Both the position numbers and the translations under genes were made by a program. A DNA stretch of 20,036 nt from a virus, in IMG/VR virus record IMGVR_UViG_3300027733_001684, positions 1 through 20,036 of that record; one strand, written 5' to 3'. This document shows positions 7,610 to 14,869 of the stretch, piece after piece. Positions within the stretch are counted from its first letter, which is position 1. The number at the start of each line of letters is the position of its first letter. The notes under the pieces are model-generated. The model did not search any database, had not been told where the DNA came from, and saw nothing but the letters and a program-made list of their open reading frames with translations.

Positions 7610-7650
7610 TTTTCTTTATAATATAAACTAAATATTTGGTATTTGGAATA

Positions 7651-9426
7651 TTATTTAGATTTCCCAAATAACCACATATGTTCTTTATATGCGTCTTTAG
7701 GTACGTTTGTTGGGTTGTCTTTGTGATAAATGTCGTTAGTGTCCATACCCATAGCCCCTATTTGGTCAAAAGATGAACCATAAGAATAATGAGTTTTGGC
7801 CGGTTCGTAAGTTCTTTCAGACATAACCCATGAATCTATCATTGCTTTATTTTTGGAATCATTTTTTTGTAATTGATTGAATGAAATATCACCAGCATAT
7901 AATGCCATAGACATACTCATAATTGAGTCATCGTGCATTCCTTTCATATGGTCAGGTCTTCCATTCAGATAAACAAACGTATTGAGTTCATTTAATAATC
8001 TACTAGACCTTACTAAAAATCCTTTTCTAAGTTGTTCTTCAAAGGCCGCCACGATTTGGGTTCTTTTATTGTTAAAACTAATTCCTGGTATTTTATCTAA
8101 AGCCTTTTTATTGTATTCCCAAATGTTCTGTGTGTTAATACCATCAATGAATAAACTTTTATAATTCATTTCTTGTAACTTTCTAGATGTTGCAACTCCC
8201 ATACCACCTGTGATATCAATTACAATGAAAGCGTCATATAAAATACCCCATTTGTATGCTATATTCGCCAAATCATCTGGAGGTATTTTACCAATATATT
8301 CAACAACTTGTTCTCTATCGTCAAAATCAATAATATTAATTGATGAAAAGTCCTCACTATCCCCTCTACTAACATCCACACCCATAATATAACGATGACC
8401 TTCAATTGGTTCTTTCCATTGCCAGAAAGTACCTTGCATGTATTTTTCTTTAGGAATACGAATCATATTTTTTGCTATGTTCTCTTGAATATCAGTAGGT
8501 ATAACCCCATCACCTGAACCTAAGAAATCACATTCCAACTCCTGAGCAATTTTACGTCTATCGTATTTGAATTTTTTAGACATTGATTCAAACCAAGATG
8601 AAAATGGTTTATAACCATCCTCAATTAGTTTATTGTACTCTTTCATATCAAAATCATGTAGAACAACTTCATCATCATTATATTGTTCTCTATTCAACAT
8701 GTAGTGACAGATGTCTTGACATTTAACCCAACGTAAATCTTTGGTGTAACGAGGGTCTTTAAACCATCTTAAATCAGTTATATGGAAATCATTGATTCCA
8801 CGTAATGCTTGGTCGTAAACACCGTAATAGATAGCATCATAACCATTTGGTGTGGAGATAAGAATAATCTTACCACCCGTTGATAGGGATGCCATAGATG
8901 CCGCCCAAAAATCATCACCCGCTTCAATATATGCAGCCTCATCAAATACAAGTATGGTAGGTGTATAACCACGAAGGGCATCCGCCGATGTTGCAACCGC
9001 CTTAACCTCACAACCATTATTTAATCTAAATCTACTTTCTGAGTTTTTATCAGGTGAGAACCCAACATTAATCCAATCAGGCCATTGTTCTATGAAATGT
9101 CTAACCTTATTAGCCATCTCCACCGCGGTATCACGTTTGTTCGCGATAAGTAGAACCCTTTCAGGATTATCAGGTTTTGCTAATTGTAATTTTTTTGATA
9201 ACCATGCTGCAGTTACAGTTGTAACTCCAGCTTGTCTATACTTTCTTGTAATGTTTTCGTTGTAATTTTCGTAATCGTTAATTAATTGAATTTGGTCCTC
9301 AAACAAATCCATCGGGACATACTTCTTCTGTGTATTGTCAAACGTTTGAAGGTATGTTCTAAGGGCGTATGGGGTATCTTTAATAATCTTAGCATACTCC
9401 ATTAATTGTTCTGCTCTGGTATTCAT
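7651..9426 (-). CDS. 17: Terminase large subunit, T4 gp17 family
   Basis: The 591-residue protein is the packaging motor ATPase and nuclease. The N-terminal ATPase has an adenine-motif-like FEDQIQL (42-48), a Walker A equivalent at 63-70, Walker B ILVFDEA (catalytic E163) and the coupling motif ISTPNG (190-195). The C-terminal RNase H-type nuclease shows D351 (MGVDVSRGD), D404 (IVIDITGG) and D500 (HDDSI), equivalent to the T4 acidic triad. The Walker A segment reads YRQAGVTT where T4 has SRQLGKTT: the usual lysine is valine, as in terminases with a deviant motif in which an upstream basic residue (here R64 or K62) takes over. The length is close to T4 gp17 (610). The gene has its own GTATTTATA five bases before the ATG, directly after a terminator. 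Confidence 0.97.
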   Translation of the reverse strand: MNTRAEQLMEYAKIIKDTPYALRTYLQTFDNTQKKYVPMDLFEDQIQLINDYENYNENITRKYRQAGVTTVTAAWLSKKLQLAKPDNPERVLLIANKRDTAVEMANKVRHFIEQWPDWINVGFSPDKNSESRFRLNNGCEVKAVATSADALRGYTPTILVFDEAAYIEAGDDFWAASMASLSTGGKIILISTPNGYDAIYYGVYDQALRGINDFHITDLRWFKDPRYTKDLRWVKCQDICHYMLNREQYNDDEVVLHDFDMKEYNKLIEDGYKPFSSWFESMSKKFKYDRRKIAQELECDFLGSGDGVIPTDIQENIAKNMIRIPKEKYMQGTFWQWKEPIEGHRYIMGVDVSRGDSEDFSSINIIDFDDREQVVEYIGKIPPDDLANIAYKWGILYDAFIVIDITGGMGVATSRKLQEMNYKSLFIDGINTQNIWEYNKKALDKIPGISFNNKRTQIVAAFEEQLRKGFLVRSSRLLNELNTFVYLNGRPDHMKGMHDDSIMSMSMALYAGDISFNQLQKNDSKNKAMIDSWVMSERTYEPAKTHYSYGSSFDQIGAMGMDTNDIYHKDNPTNVPKDAYKEHMWLFGKSK

Positions 9427-9431
9427 ATATG

Positions 9432-9440
9432 TATAAATAC
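9432..9440 (-). promoter_or_regulatory. Candidate late promoter GTATTTATA before the terminase gene
   Basis: An exact minus-strand GTATTTATA abuts the T run of the preceding terminator and ends five bases before the ATG. The terminase unit therefore appears to be insulated from upstream transcription and started afresh. Confidence 0.65.
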
Positions 9441-9470
9441 AAAAAAAGGTGGTTATTGTAAACCACCTTT
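9441..9470 (-). terminator. Intrinsic terminator of the four-gene unit 13422-9474
   Basis: On the minus strand, AAAGGTGGTT (9470-9461) pairs with AACCACCTTT (9454-9445) over ten pairs with a six-base loop, and TTTTTTT follows. It begins three bases after the stop codon of the 465-residue gene. Confidence 0.93.
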
Positions 9471-9473
9471 GTA

Positions 9474-10871
9474 TTATTTCGTAGGTCTATCTAAACCTAA
9501 CTCTTTAAAGAGGTCATCATCGTCATCCTCTTCGTCATTATCATTAGATAAACTAATACCAGGTATTCCTGATATAAAATCTTTTAATTCATTGTTATCT
9601 GTTTCATCGGAAACATTATTTAAATCCTCATCAAATTCCGCCATTGTCTGTTCGTAATCGTAATTGTTAATGTCTTCTTCAATTGCTCTTACTAAAGTTT
9701 CCATTAAACGATTTCCACTTTCAGAGTTAGAAACAACTTCCTTCATAAACACTAAAAACTCTTTTGCTGGTTTTTTGAAAATATGTTGGAAAACCATTAA
9801 TTGAATAATTGATTTTGTTTCGTCAGTTAATACATCTTCAGGAAATTTAGACCTAATTCTATCCCAAATTACAGGTCCTAAACGTAAATCCCACATTTCT
9901 TTTTCTAATGTATCTTCACTATCTTCAATTGCTGTAAAATCTTCTTCATTACCTTCTTCATCTCTTTTTCTACCGTGTAATGCAACCAACTCTAATGTTC
10001 CTTTAATTAATTCATGTATTAAAACTGGAAAGTTTACCGCTCTTGCTTTAACCGTTGGTGGGTCTGTTTGTCTATCAACATCTTCTCTACCTGCAATCGC
10101 ACCCGCCTGTCCCATTGATTTCATAGTTTCATCAGGTAATTGCCAATATAATGCGTCATTTACTGACATCATAATACCGTACAATCCAATGATTCTATCA
10201 TTACCCACAATTTCTCTAACTCTATCTTCAACATAATGATACATATAGTGACCTCTTTTAGATGCCCCCTGTATAATTGTATTAATAAATCTTCTTTTTG
10301 CTTTCTCTAAATTAAGATTTTCTAAATCATTAACGATTTCAATTTCATTACCAAAATTCATTTCCTCTTCACCACCCTCTTCGTCACCACCTTGTTCTTC
10401 CTCATCATGACCAAAATCTTCAGGGTTAAATTCACCCATACCAATAATTCTTGCATCATATTGAACTGAACCTTCTGGAATACCTAATTCTTTTTTAACT
10501 AAATCTACCGCTAACGCTTCCAATTCTCTTCTATGATTTTGTTCAAACGATAAAATTTGATTATGAGCACTCATCATTTGTTGCATCAATGGGCTCATAC
10601 CTTGCATACCACTTATAGTTGAATTGGTACCCGTATATTGTCTCATTTTCTCAACAACTTGTTTATATCTTTCTGAAGCTAAAAGTTCTTGGAAGTTCTT
10701 ATTAGGTTCATTTCCCGTCTGTGGTAATGGTATTTTTTTCAACGGAGTTTCTCCCGATGATAATTTATCTTGTACCCCTTGGTCAGGTCTATCTTGTGAA
10801 TCAAAGTCCATCGGCATTTCGTTCAAATTTTCTTTGATTAAAGATAAGAGTTTTTTCTTAGATATTCTCAT
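9474..10871 (-). CDS. Unknown 465-residue protein, probable virion or head-assembly protein
   Basis: No family is recognised with confidence. The N terminus is basic (residues 1-14, ending LIKE). Residues 90-140 are Met/Gln-rich and helical, 155-175 form an acidic Glu/Gly-rich linker, and 180-400 look like a folded, mostly helical domain with several Trp/Tyr motifs such as GHYMYHYVEDRV. The last 60 residues are very acidic, including a run of aspartates. The leader resembles capsid-targeting peptides of T4 internal proteins, removed after (I/L)xE, and a similar leader starts the neighbouring 391-residue protein. It is the last gene of a four-gene unit and begins two bases after the previous stop, which implies translational coupling. 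Being next to terminase and portal suggests a structural role; this is inference. Confidence 0.85.
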   Translation of the reverse strand: MRISKKKLLSLIKENLNEMPMDFDSQDRPDQGVQDKLSSGETPLKKIPLPQTGNEPNKNFQELLASERYKQVVEKMRQYTGTNSTISGMQGMSPLMQQMMSAHNQILSFEQNHRRELEALAVDLVKKELGIPEGSVQYDARIIGMGEFNPEDFGHDEEEQGGDEEGGEEEMNFGNEIEIVNDLENLNLEKAKRRFINTIIQGASKRGHYMYHYVEDRVREIVGNDRIIGLYGIMMSVNDALYWQLPDETMKSMGQAGAIAGREDVDRQTDPPTVKARAVNFPVLIHELIKGTLELVALHGRKRDEEGNEEDFTAIEDSEDTLEKEMWDLRLGPVIWDRIRSKFPEDVLTDETKSIIQLMVFQHIFKKPAKEFLVFMKEVVSNSESGNRLMETLVRAIEEDINNYDYEQTMAEFDEDLNNVSDETDNNELKDFISGIPGISLSNDNDEEDDDDDLFKELGLDRPTK

Positions 10872-10873
10872 TA

Positions 10874-12049
10874 TTAGTTAACTTTTTTTTCTTCCGCCAT
10901 TTTAGCCTTTGGTTTTGGGTTTGGTCCCGGGCCAGGTTGTTTAAAAGGAGTTTTTCTTGGGTCTTCTCTTCTTGTCGGTGTAGGTCTTGTACCTGGTTTT
11001 GTTTGTGGTGCAGGTTTACTTGGTGCTGTTTTTGGTTCAGCATCTACAATTGCATCATATGACATAAACTCAGGAATACCGTTGTGTCCCTTTTTAACTT
11101 TAGGTCCGTGTTGAACCATTGTATTTGACTCGGTAAGTTTAGTTTGGATAAGTTCCATAATTTCGCTTTTAGACGTAAAACTATGAAATTCTTTATTCTC
11201 TACCAAACCTTTAACCCAATTTTTTACTTCTTTAATATCTTCTTTTTTACACTTACATTTAGATTCCACCTTTCCACAATCATCACATTTTTTAATATTT
11301 TTAAGTTGTGGAAAATCTTCTTTAGATTTCTCTAACGCCTTTTCACTTCTTTCATTGTGATAATCACCTTCTTCCACATCTTCTTCTTTTTTCTTTTTAT
11401 GACCGTTAAAATTTGGACTAGGTCGTTTTTCTGGTTTATAAGGATTTTTTTTCATTCTTTCTTTTGATTCGTTGTCTTTTTTCCAACTATTGACAAAATC
11501 TTCATGTGCTTTATCGATTTCGTGGTCCTCAGGTTCTCTACCTAAATCTTTACTTAATTTATCTTTAATTACACCAAGCATAAGACCATTTAATGATTCA
11601 TCCACTTCTCCCTCTTCAGTTTCACCTTCTTCTTTTTTCTTTGGTGTAGATTTCTTTTTAGGAGAACTTGATTTTTTAGGTGTTCCTCCAAATAGAGAGG
11701 TACTACTTGATTTTGAACCTTTTACGGTTAAACCCATATCAGCCTCATTTACATCTTCTTTAGCTTCACCTTTCTTTTCTTTGTTTAAAATTGCAAAGTC
11801 CTCAGCATCAATTTCACCGTTATGGTTTTTATCAATGTTCTTTTGTTTACCCTTTAATTCCTCTTCAACCTCAACCTCAGTATTTGGGTCATTTGCCAAA
11901 TCTTTTAATTTTTGATCTGTTTTTAATTTGTCAGCATCAATAACAATTCTTTCATGTAAATCTGAAAGTTGTTTATCACTAAATCTAACCAATGTTTTTT
12001 CAGAAAATCCTTCTTTGATTAACTGACTAACTATAACGTCTCTTTTCAT
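10874..12049 (-). CDS. Unknown 391-residue protein with an EF-hand-like loop and a Cys cluster
   Basis: The N-terminal 13 residues end in LIKE, as in the next gene. Residues 73-84 (DKNHNGEIDAED) match a calcium-binding EF-hand loop with acidic or amide residues at positions 1, 3, 5, 9 and 12, in a single copy. Residues 255-267 hold CxxC-x6-CxC, which could bind zinc. In between and at the C terminus (from about 325) the protein is low-complexity, rich in Lys, Ser, Pro and Glu, and probably disordered. Single EF-hand-like loops occur in structural proteins of T4-type marine phages. The ATG overlaps the preceding stop (ATGA), so translation is coupled. A metal-stabilised virion or internal protein is the likeliest reading; the function is unknown. 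Confidence 0.83.
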   Translation of the reverse strand: MKRDVIVSQLIKEGFSEKTLVRFSDKQLSDLHERIVIDADKLKTDQKLKDLANDPNTEVEVEEELKGKQKNIDKNHNGEIDAEDFAILNKEKKGEAKEDVNEADMGLTVKGSKSSSTSLFGGTPKKSSSPKKKSTPKKKEEGETEEGEVDESLNGLMLGVIKDKLSKDLGREPEDHEIDKAHEDFVNSWKKDNESKERMKKNPYKPEKRPSPNFNGHKKKKEEDVEEGDYHNERSEKALEKSKEDFPQLKNIKKCDDCGKVESKCKCKKEDIKEVKNWVKGLVENKEFHSFTSKSEIMELIQTKLTESNTMVQHGPKVKKGHNGIPEFMSYDAIVDAEPKTAPSKPAPQTKPGTRPTPTRREDPRKTPFKQPGPGPNPKPKAKMAEEKKVN

Positions 12050-12447
12050 AATTCTTTGATTTTAATTTCTTCGTTTAATAAACTATAATTCCTATTTTTT
12101 AATTTTTTTGTGACAGATTCAATTGGTTCCCCGAATTTAAATGTTAATCTTTCAAATTCGTTATCAAAATCGAACTTTTCCCATGCCAATGATATTACAC
12201 CATCTACGGCATCAATAACTCCGAAAAAATCGGAGTTTTGTATAAGTTCTAATTGTAAATCTGTATCTTTTAATAATCCAACTACATCAACATATTCGAC
12301 GTCAGGTGATTTAGACCTTGAGACAGACGATGCAGGTATTGCAAACCAATCTCCCATGTCAATTTCGGTACTTTCACTAAATACGAATTCGTACTGTTTT
12401 TGACCTTTGTAATCCGAACCGATTTCATTGACATATATAAGATGCAT
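12046..12447 (-). CDS. Unknown 133-residue protein
   Basis: No domain is recognised. The sequence alternates beta-like and acidic stretches with several aromatic residues (YEFVFSES, DMGDWFAIPAS, LAWEKFDFD) and a Lys-rich end. It lacks a signal peptide or membrane segment. It starts directly at the stop of the 324-residue gene with no spacing and overlaps the next gene by four bases (ATGA), so it belongs to the same tightly coupled unit. Small beta-rich proteins of this type in T4-like phages are often virion components, but nothing in the sequence proves it. Confidence 0.8.
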   Translation of the reverse strand: MHLIYVNEIGSDYKGQKQYEFVFSESTEIDMGDWFAIPASSVSRSKSPDVEYVDVVGLLKDTDLQLELIQNSDFFGVIDAVDGVISLAWEKFDFDNEFERLTFKFGEPIESVTKKLKNRNYSLLNEEIKIKEL

Positions 12448-13422
12448 TTATTTAAAGTATTTGTGTAAAGTTTGACTAATACTACTATTGATTTCATTCT
12501 TGATTTCATCTAAATCAAGTTCTTGAATATTATCTTCGTTATATTCGTCACCTGTTTCTTTAATTGAGTATTTTGATAAATCAATTTCATCTGTGTCCAT
12601 TGGGGTTTCAACAAATTCTTCTAATGAACCCATAGCATCGTATTCACCCATTTCAGCTTCAGGTTCTACTGCTGGTTCCTCAGAAGGAACTTCCGCACTT
12701 GGTTCTTCTGAACCCATTCCACCTTCTTCTTCCTCTCTTTCAAATTTCTTAGCAACATCTTCAATATCTTCATCAGATAATTTATCCAAATCAACCGCCG
12801 AAATAATCATATTTAAAATATATTTGATATCGTCACTTTCCATTCTATCATGTAAATCTCTTAATTCTTGACCTAATTTACCCGCATATTTTTGAGCTTC
12901 AGCCATATAACTTGAACGTTTTCCCATATCTTCTCCACCATCTGTTGGAGGTGTTTCTGAAGGTACAGAACCGCCATCTGTTGGTGCAGCATCGGGTGCT
13001 GGTTGAGTTGACATATCGTCCACAGGTGCCTCAGGAGCATCCATAGATGGTTCTGGCATTGGCATTTCTTCTTGTGGTTTGTTTTGTTTTAAAACATACT
13101 TTGTTGCTTCTTGTAATTCGTCTTGACCTTTTAACAATTCAAGTCTCTTAAAAGCATCACCATAAGATGAAAATTTGTTTTTGTTTTTCATAAACATTCC
13201 ACCGATATAATCAAGCGATTGCTCATTTAAACCTCTTTTAACATAGTATGCGTCTTTCTCTCTCACAATACCATATACACCACCTGTTTTTGATTCCTGA
13301 ACTAATTCAGCCTTCATAGATGATGATTTCTTATTATTGTTGTAGTATGTTAACTCAAGAATCCTTTTTAATTTCTCATCTGAGTTAAGTTTTTCACTAC
13401 CAAGTGGTTTTATTTCTGCCAT
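12448..13422 (-). CDS. Unknown 324-residue acidic protein, first gene of the four-gene unit
   Basis: No family is recognised. Residues 1-115 look folded (helical with YYVKRGLNEQSLDYIGGMF). Residues 118-168 are a Pro/Ala/Asp/Gly-rich linker with near repeats such as PTDGG twice. Residues 170-230 are helical and charged, and the remainder is highly acidic, rich in Glu, Met and Ser, ending in a short helix (ISQTLHKYFK). The architecture, a small domain plus long acidic linkers, resembles the scaffold protein nearby and suggests an assembly or internal head role. That is inference from composition. The gene is preceded at 33 bases by an exact GTATTTATA element. Confidence 0.83.
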   Translation of the reverse strand: MAEIKPLGSEKLNSDEKLKRILELTYYNNNKKSSSMKAELVQESKTGGVYGIVREKDAYYVKRGLNEQSLDYIGGMFMKNKNKFSSYGDAFKRLELLKGQDELQEATKYVLKQNKPQEEMPMPEPSMDAPEAPVDDMSTQPAPDAAPTDGGSVPSETPPTDGGEDMGKRSSYMAEAQKYAGKLGQELRDLHDRMESDDIKYILNMIISAVDLDKLSDEDIEDVAKKFEREEEEGGMGSEEPSAEVPSEEPAVEPEAEMGEYDAMGSLEEFVETPMDTDEIDLSKYSIKETGDEYNEDNIQELDLDEIKNEINSSISQTLHKYFK

Positions 13423-13455
13423 TTTATAAATTGTTAGATATACTTATTCTTATCC

Positions 13456-13464
13456 TATAAATAC
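13456..13464 (-). promoter_or_regulatory. Candidate late promoter GTATTTATA for the four-gene unit
   Basis: An exact minus-strand GTATTTATA lies 33 bases before the ATG at 13422 and 28 bases past the nucleotidyltransferase stop. Together with the terminator at 9441-9470 it defines a unit of about 4 kb. No stem-loop is visible in the gap, only a T run opposite 13479-13485. Confidence 0.6.
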
Positions 13465-13492
13465 ATAGATATATAGAAAAAAATAGGTATAG

Positions 13493-14251
13493 TTATTGTT
13501 CTACAGACAATTTTTTATCTGTTAGTGTTATTTTAAGTTTTAATAATTTCCCAATGTATCCGTTTCGTCTTAATAATTTGAATGTTAGATTCTCGTAAGA
13601 GTACTCCCCACCTGAATCTAATCCACTTTGTCTAAACGATTTAATCTTAGCTCTGATGTTCTCAATATCATTTAATACGTCCACACCCTTATTCCCCTTT
13701 TCAACGATTTTATCTATTTTCTTTATATACTCCTCTCCCTTTTGAAGAATCATTCTATCATCAATATTAGGGTTCTTTTGTTCAGGTTCAATAATCCATT
13801 TGTTATGTAAGATAGAATAAACGCCAGATGAAACGTGTTCTTCATTGACGTCTTGTACGTATAATTCAACGTCATATCCTTTAATTACGATATCATGTTT
13901 TTCATTCCAAATATTCTTTTTAGCATCAAAAAACTCTTTAAGAATTTCAGAATTGTATTTAGATTCTTTATAATCAATTACAATATGTAGGTCAACATCG
14001 GAAAAATTTGACCAATTGTAATTAGCCAATGAACCAGTTAAAACAATATCGTGTATGAAAAATTCAACTCCAAGGGATTCAATAAAGTCATCCGAAATTT
14101 TTAATAATGCGATTTTAATATCATCACGCATCAAAAATTTACCTTTATCCCCCTCAAAAATTTGATTAGATAAGGTATCTTTAGATTTAAAAGATTTGAT
14201 AATTTTCTTATCACCTTTTTTATCTTCAATTAATTCTTCAAATAAACTCAT
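13493..14251 (-). CDS. Nucleotidyltransferase-fold protein (Pol beta superfamily)
   Basis: The 252-residue protein carries the minimal nucleotidyltransferase signature: G73-S74, ten residues, then D85-x-D87 (LTGSLANYNWSNFSDVDLH), with a third acidic candidate at D127 (YDVELYVQD). These residues bind two metals and a nucleotide triphosphate. The C-terminal half (about 150-240) is helical and basic. Members of this superfamily add nucleotides to RNA, small molecules or proteins; the substrate cannot be read from the sequence. The N terminus (residues 1-9, ending LIE) resembles the packaging leaders of T4 internal proteins such as Alt, so delivery with the DNA is possible but speculative. The gene overlaps the upstream KTSC gene by four bases (ATGA), showing coupling. 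Confidence 0.88.
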   Translation of the reverse strand: MSLFEELIEDKKGDKKIIKSFKSKDTLSNQIFEGDKGKFLMRDDIKIALLKISDDFIESLGVEFFIHDIVLTGSLANYNWSNFSDVDLHIVIDYKESKYNSEILKEFFDAKKNIWNEKHDIVIKGYDVELYVQDVNEEHVSSGVYSILHNKWIIEPEQKNPNIDDRMILQKGEEYIKKIDKIVEKGNKGVDVLNDIENIRAKIKSFRQSGLDSGGEYSYENLTFKLLRRNGYIGKLLKLKITLTDKKLSVEQ

Positions 14252-14493
14252 CCTTGTTTTGTATACTTATGACTTTTGGCGATATTCTCGTTGAAGTATT
14301 TTCCGTGGGATTCGGCTAACCTAAATTTGGTGAACTTCTGCCAAGGAACTTTATTGTATACATAAATACTTCCGTTGTTAAAAACGACGGTTAAGTCCTC
14401 TGTTTCTGTATTGTATGTTGATTCTTTAAGGTTGGAAGATTGGATAGTAACTGTAATAAGTTTACCCTCAATTTTTTCTGATATGATACCCAT
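14248..14493 (-). CDS. KTSC-domain protein, copy 1
   Basis: The 81-residue protein fits the KTSC domain along most of its length: SSNLKESTYNTETEDLTVVF, NGSIYVYNKVP, and a C-terminal AESHGKYFNENI block. The family is a small beta-rich domain common in phages and bacteria, sometimes fused to other domains. Its molecular role is not established, although association with RNA-related proteins has been suggested. It is a paralog of the gene at 14567-14818, separated by a terminator, and its stop overlaps the start of the nucleotidyltransferase. The arrangement suggests that the KTSC protein and the nucleotidyltransferase are made together. Confidence 0.88.
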   Translation of the reverse strand: MGIISEKIEGKLITVTIQSSNLKESTYNTETEDLTVVFNNGSIYVYNKVPWQKFTKFRLAESHGKYFNENIAKSHKYTKQG

Positions 14494-14518
14494 AGTATAT
14501 TGTTTATATATTATAGAT

Positions 14519-14527
14519 AATAAATAT
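14519..14527 (-). promoter_or_regulatory. Imperfect late-type element before KTSC copy 1
   Basis: The minus strand reads ATATTTATT, two changes from GTATTTATA, 25 bases before the ATG at 14493 and directly after the terminator of KTSC copy 2. Its position after a terminator supports it more than its sequence does. Confidence 0.35.
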
Positions 14528-14530
14528 CAA

Positions 14531-14558
14531 AAAATAAACCCCTCATTTAGAGGGGTTT
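14531..14558 (-). terminator. Intrinsic terminator between the two KTSC genes
   Basis: On the minus strand AAACCCCTC (14558-14550) pairs with GAGGGGTTT (14544-14536), five-base loop, followed by ATTTTTTG. It lies eight bases after the stop of KTSC copy 2. Confidence 0.92.
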
Positions 14559-14566
14559 AAATTTAA

Positions 14567-14818
14567 TTAGATACTTTTTACTTTTTTATAAGTAAAGTTG
14601 TTTGAAATGTTCTGATTAAAGAACTTTCCTTGTGACTTAGCCAATCTAAACTTAGTAAATGTTGTTGATGGTACATTTTGGTACTCATAGGCAACTCCAC
14701 TGTTGAACAAAACTCGTAAGTTTTCTTTTAAAGTGTCGTAAGACGCAGATTTAAGACTAGTTGATTTAATTGAGGCATAAATCATTTTTCCGTTGATTTT
14801 TTCTTTTTTTACTGACAT
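14567..14818 (-). CDS. KTSC-domain protein, copy 2
   Basis: The 83-residue protein shares with copy 1 the same layout and many residues: KSTSLKSASYDT, LRVLFNSGVAYEYQNVP, TKFRLAKSQGKFFNQNI. The TKFRLA-S-GK-FN-NI block is almost identical, so the two arose by duplication. The KTSC family has no settled function. The gene stands between the Hsp20 gene and a strong terminator. No clear promoter of either type is visible in the 51 bases upstream, so read-through from the Hsp20 gene is the simplest explanation. Confidence 0.88.
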   Translation of the reverse strand: MSVKKEKINGKMIYASIKSTSLKSASYDTLKENLRVLFNSGVAYEYQNVPSTTFTKFRLAKSQGKFFNQNISNNFTYKKVKSI

Positions 14819-14869
14819 GGTGTATAATTTTATATTACTAATTTAAGAAATAAAATTGATAAAAAAAAA

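Noticed and set aside
11472-11915. Plus-strand open frame of 147 codons
   Set aside because: It is antisense to the 391-residue gene, has Ser/Phe/Leu bias typical of a mirror frame, and no promoter.
3534-13464. TATAAATA on the plus strand as ordinary T4 late promoters
   Set aside because: In that direction each copy would point away from the gene start next to it and drive antisense RNA into the upstream gene. Position and orientation fit a minus-strand element instead.
14362-14369. CATAAATAC inside KTSC copy 1 as a late-type element
   Set aside because: It differs from the consensus, lies within a conserved coding segment (IYVYNK) and is not placed before a gene.
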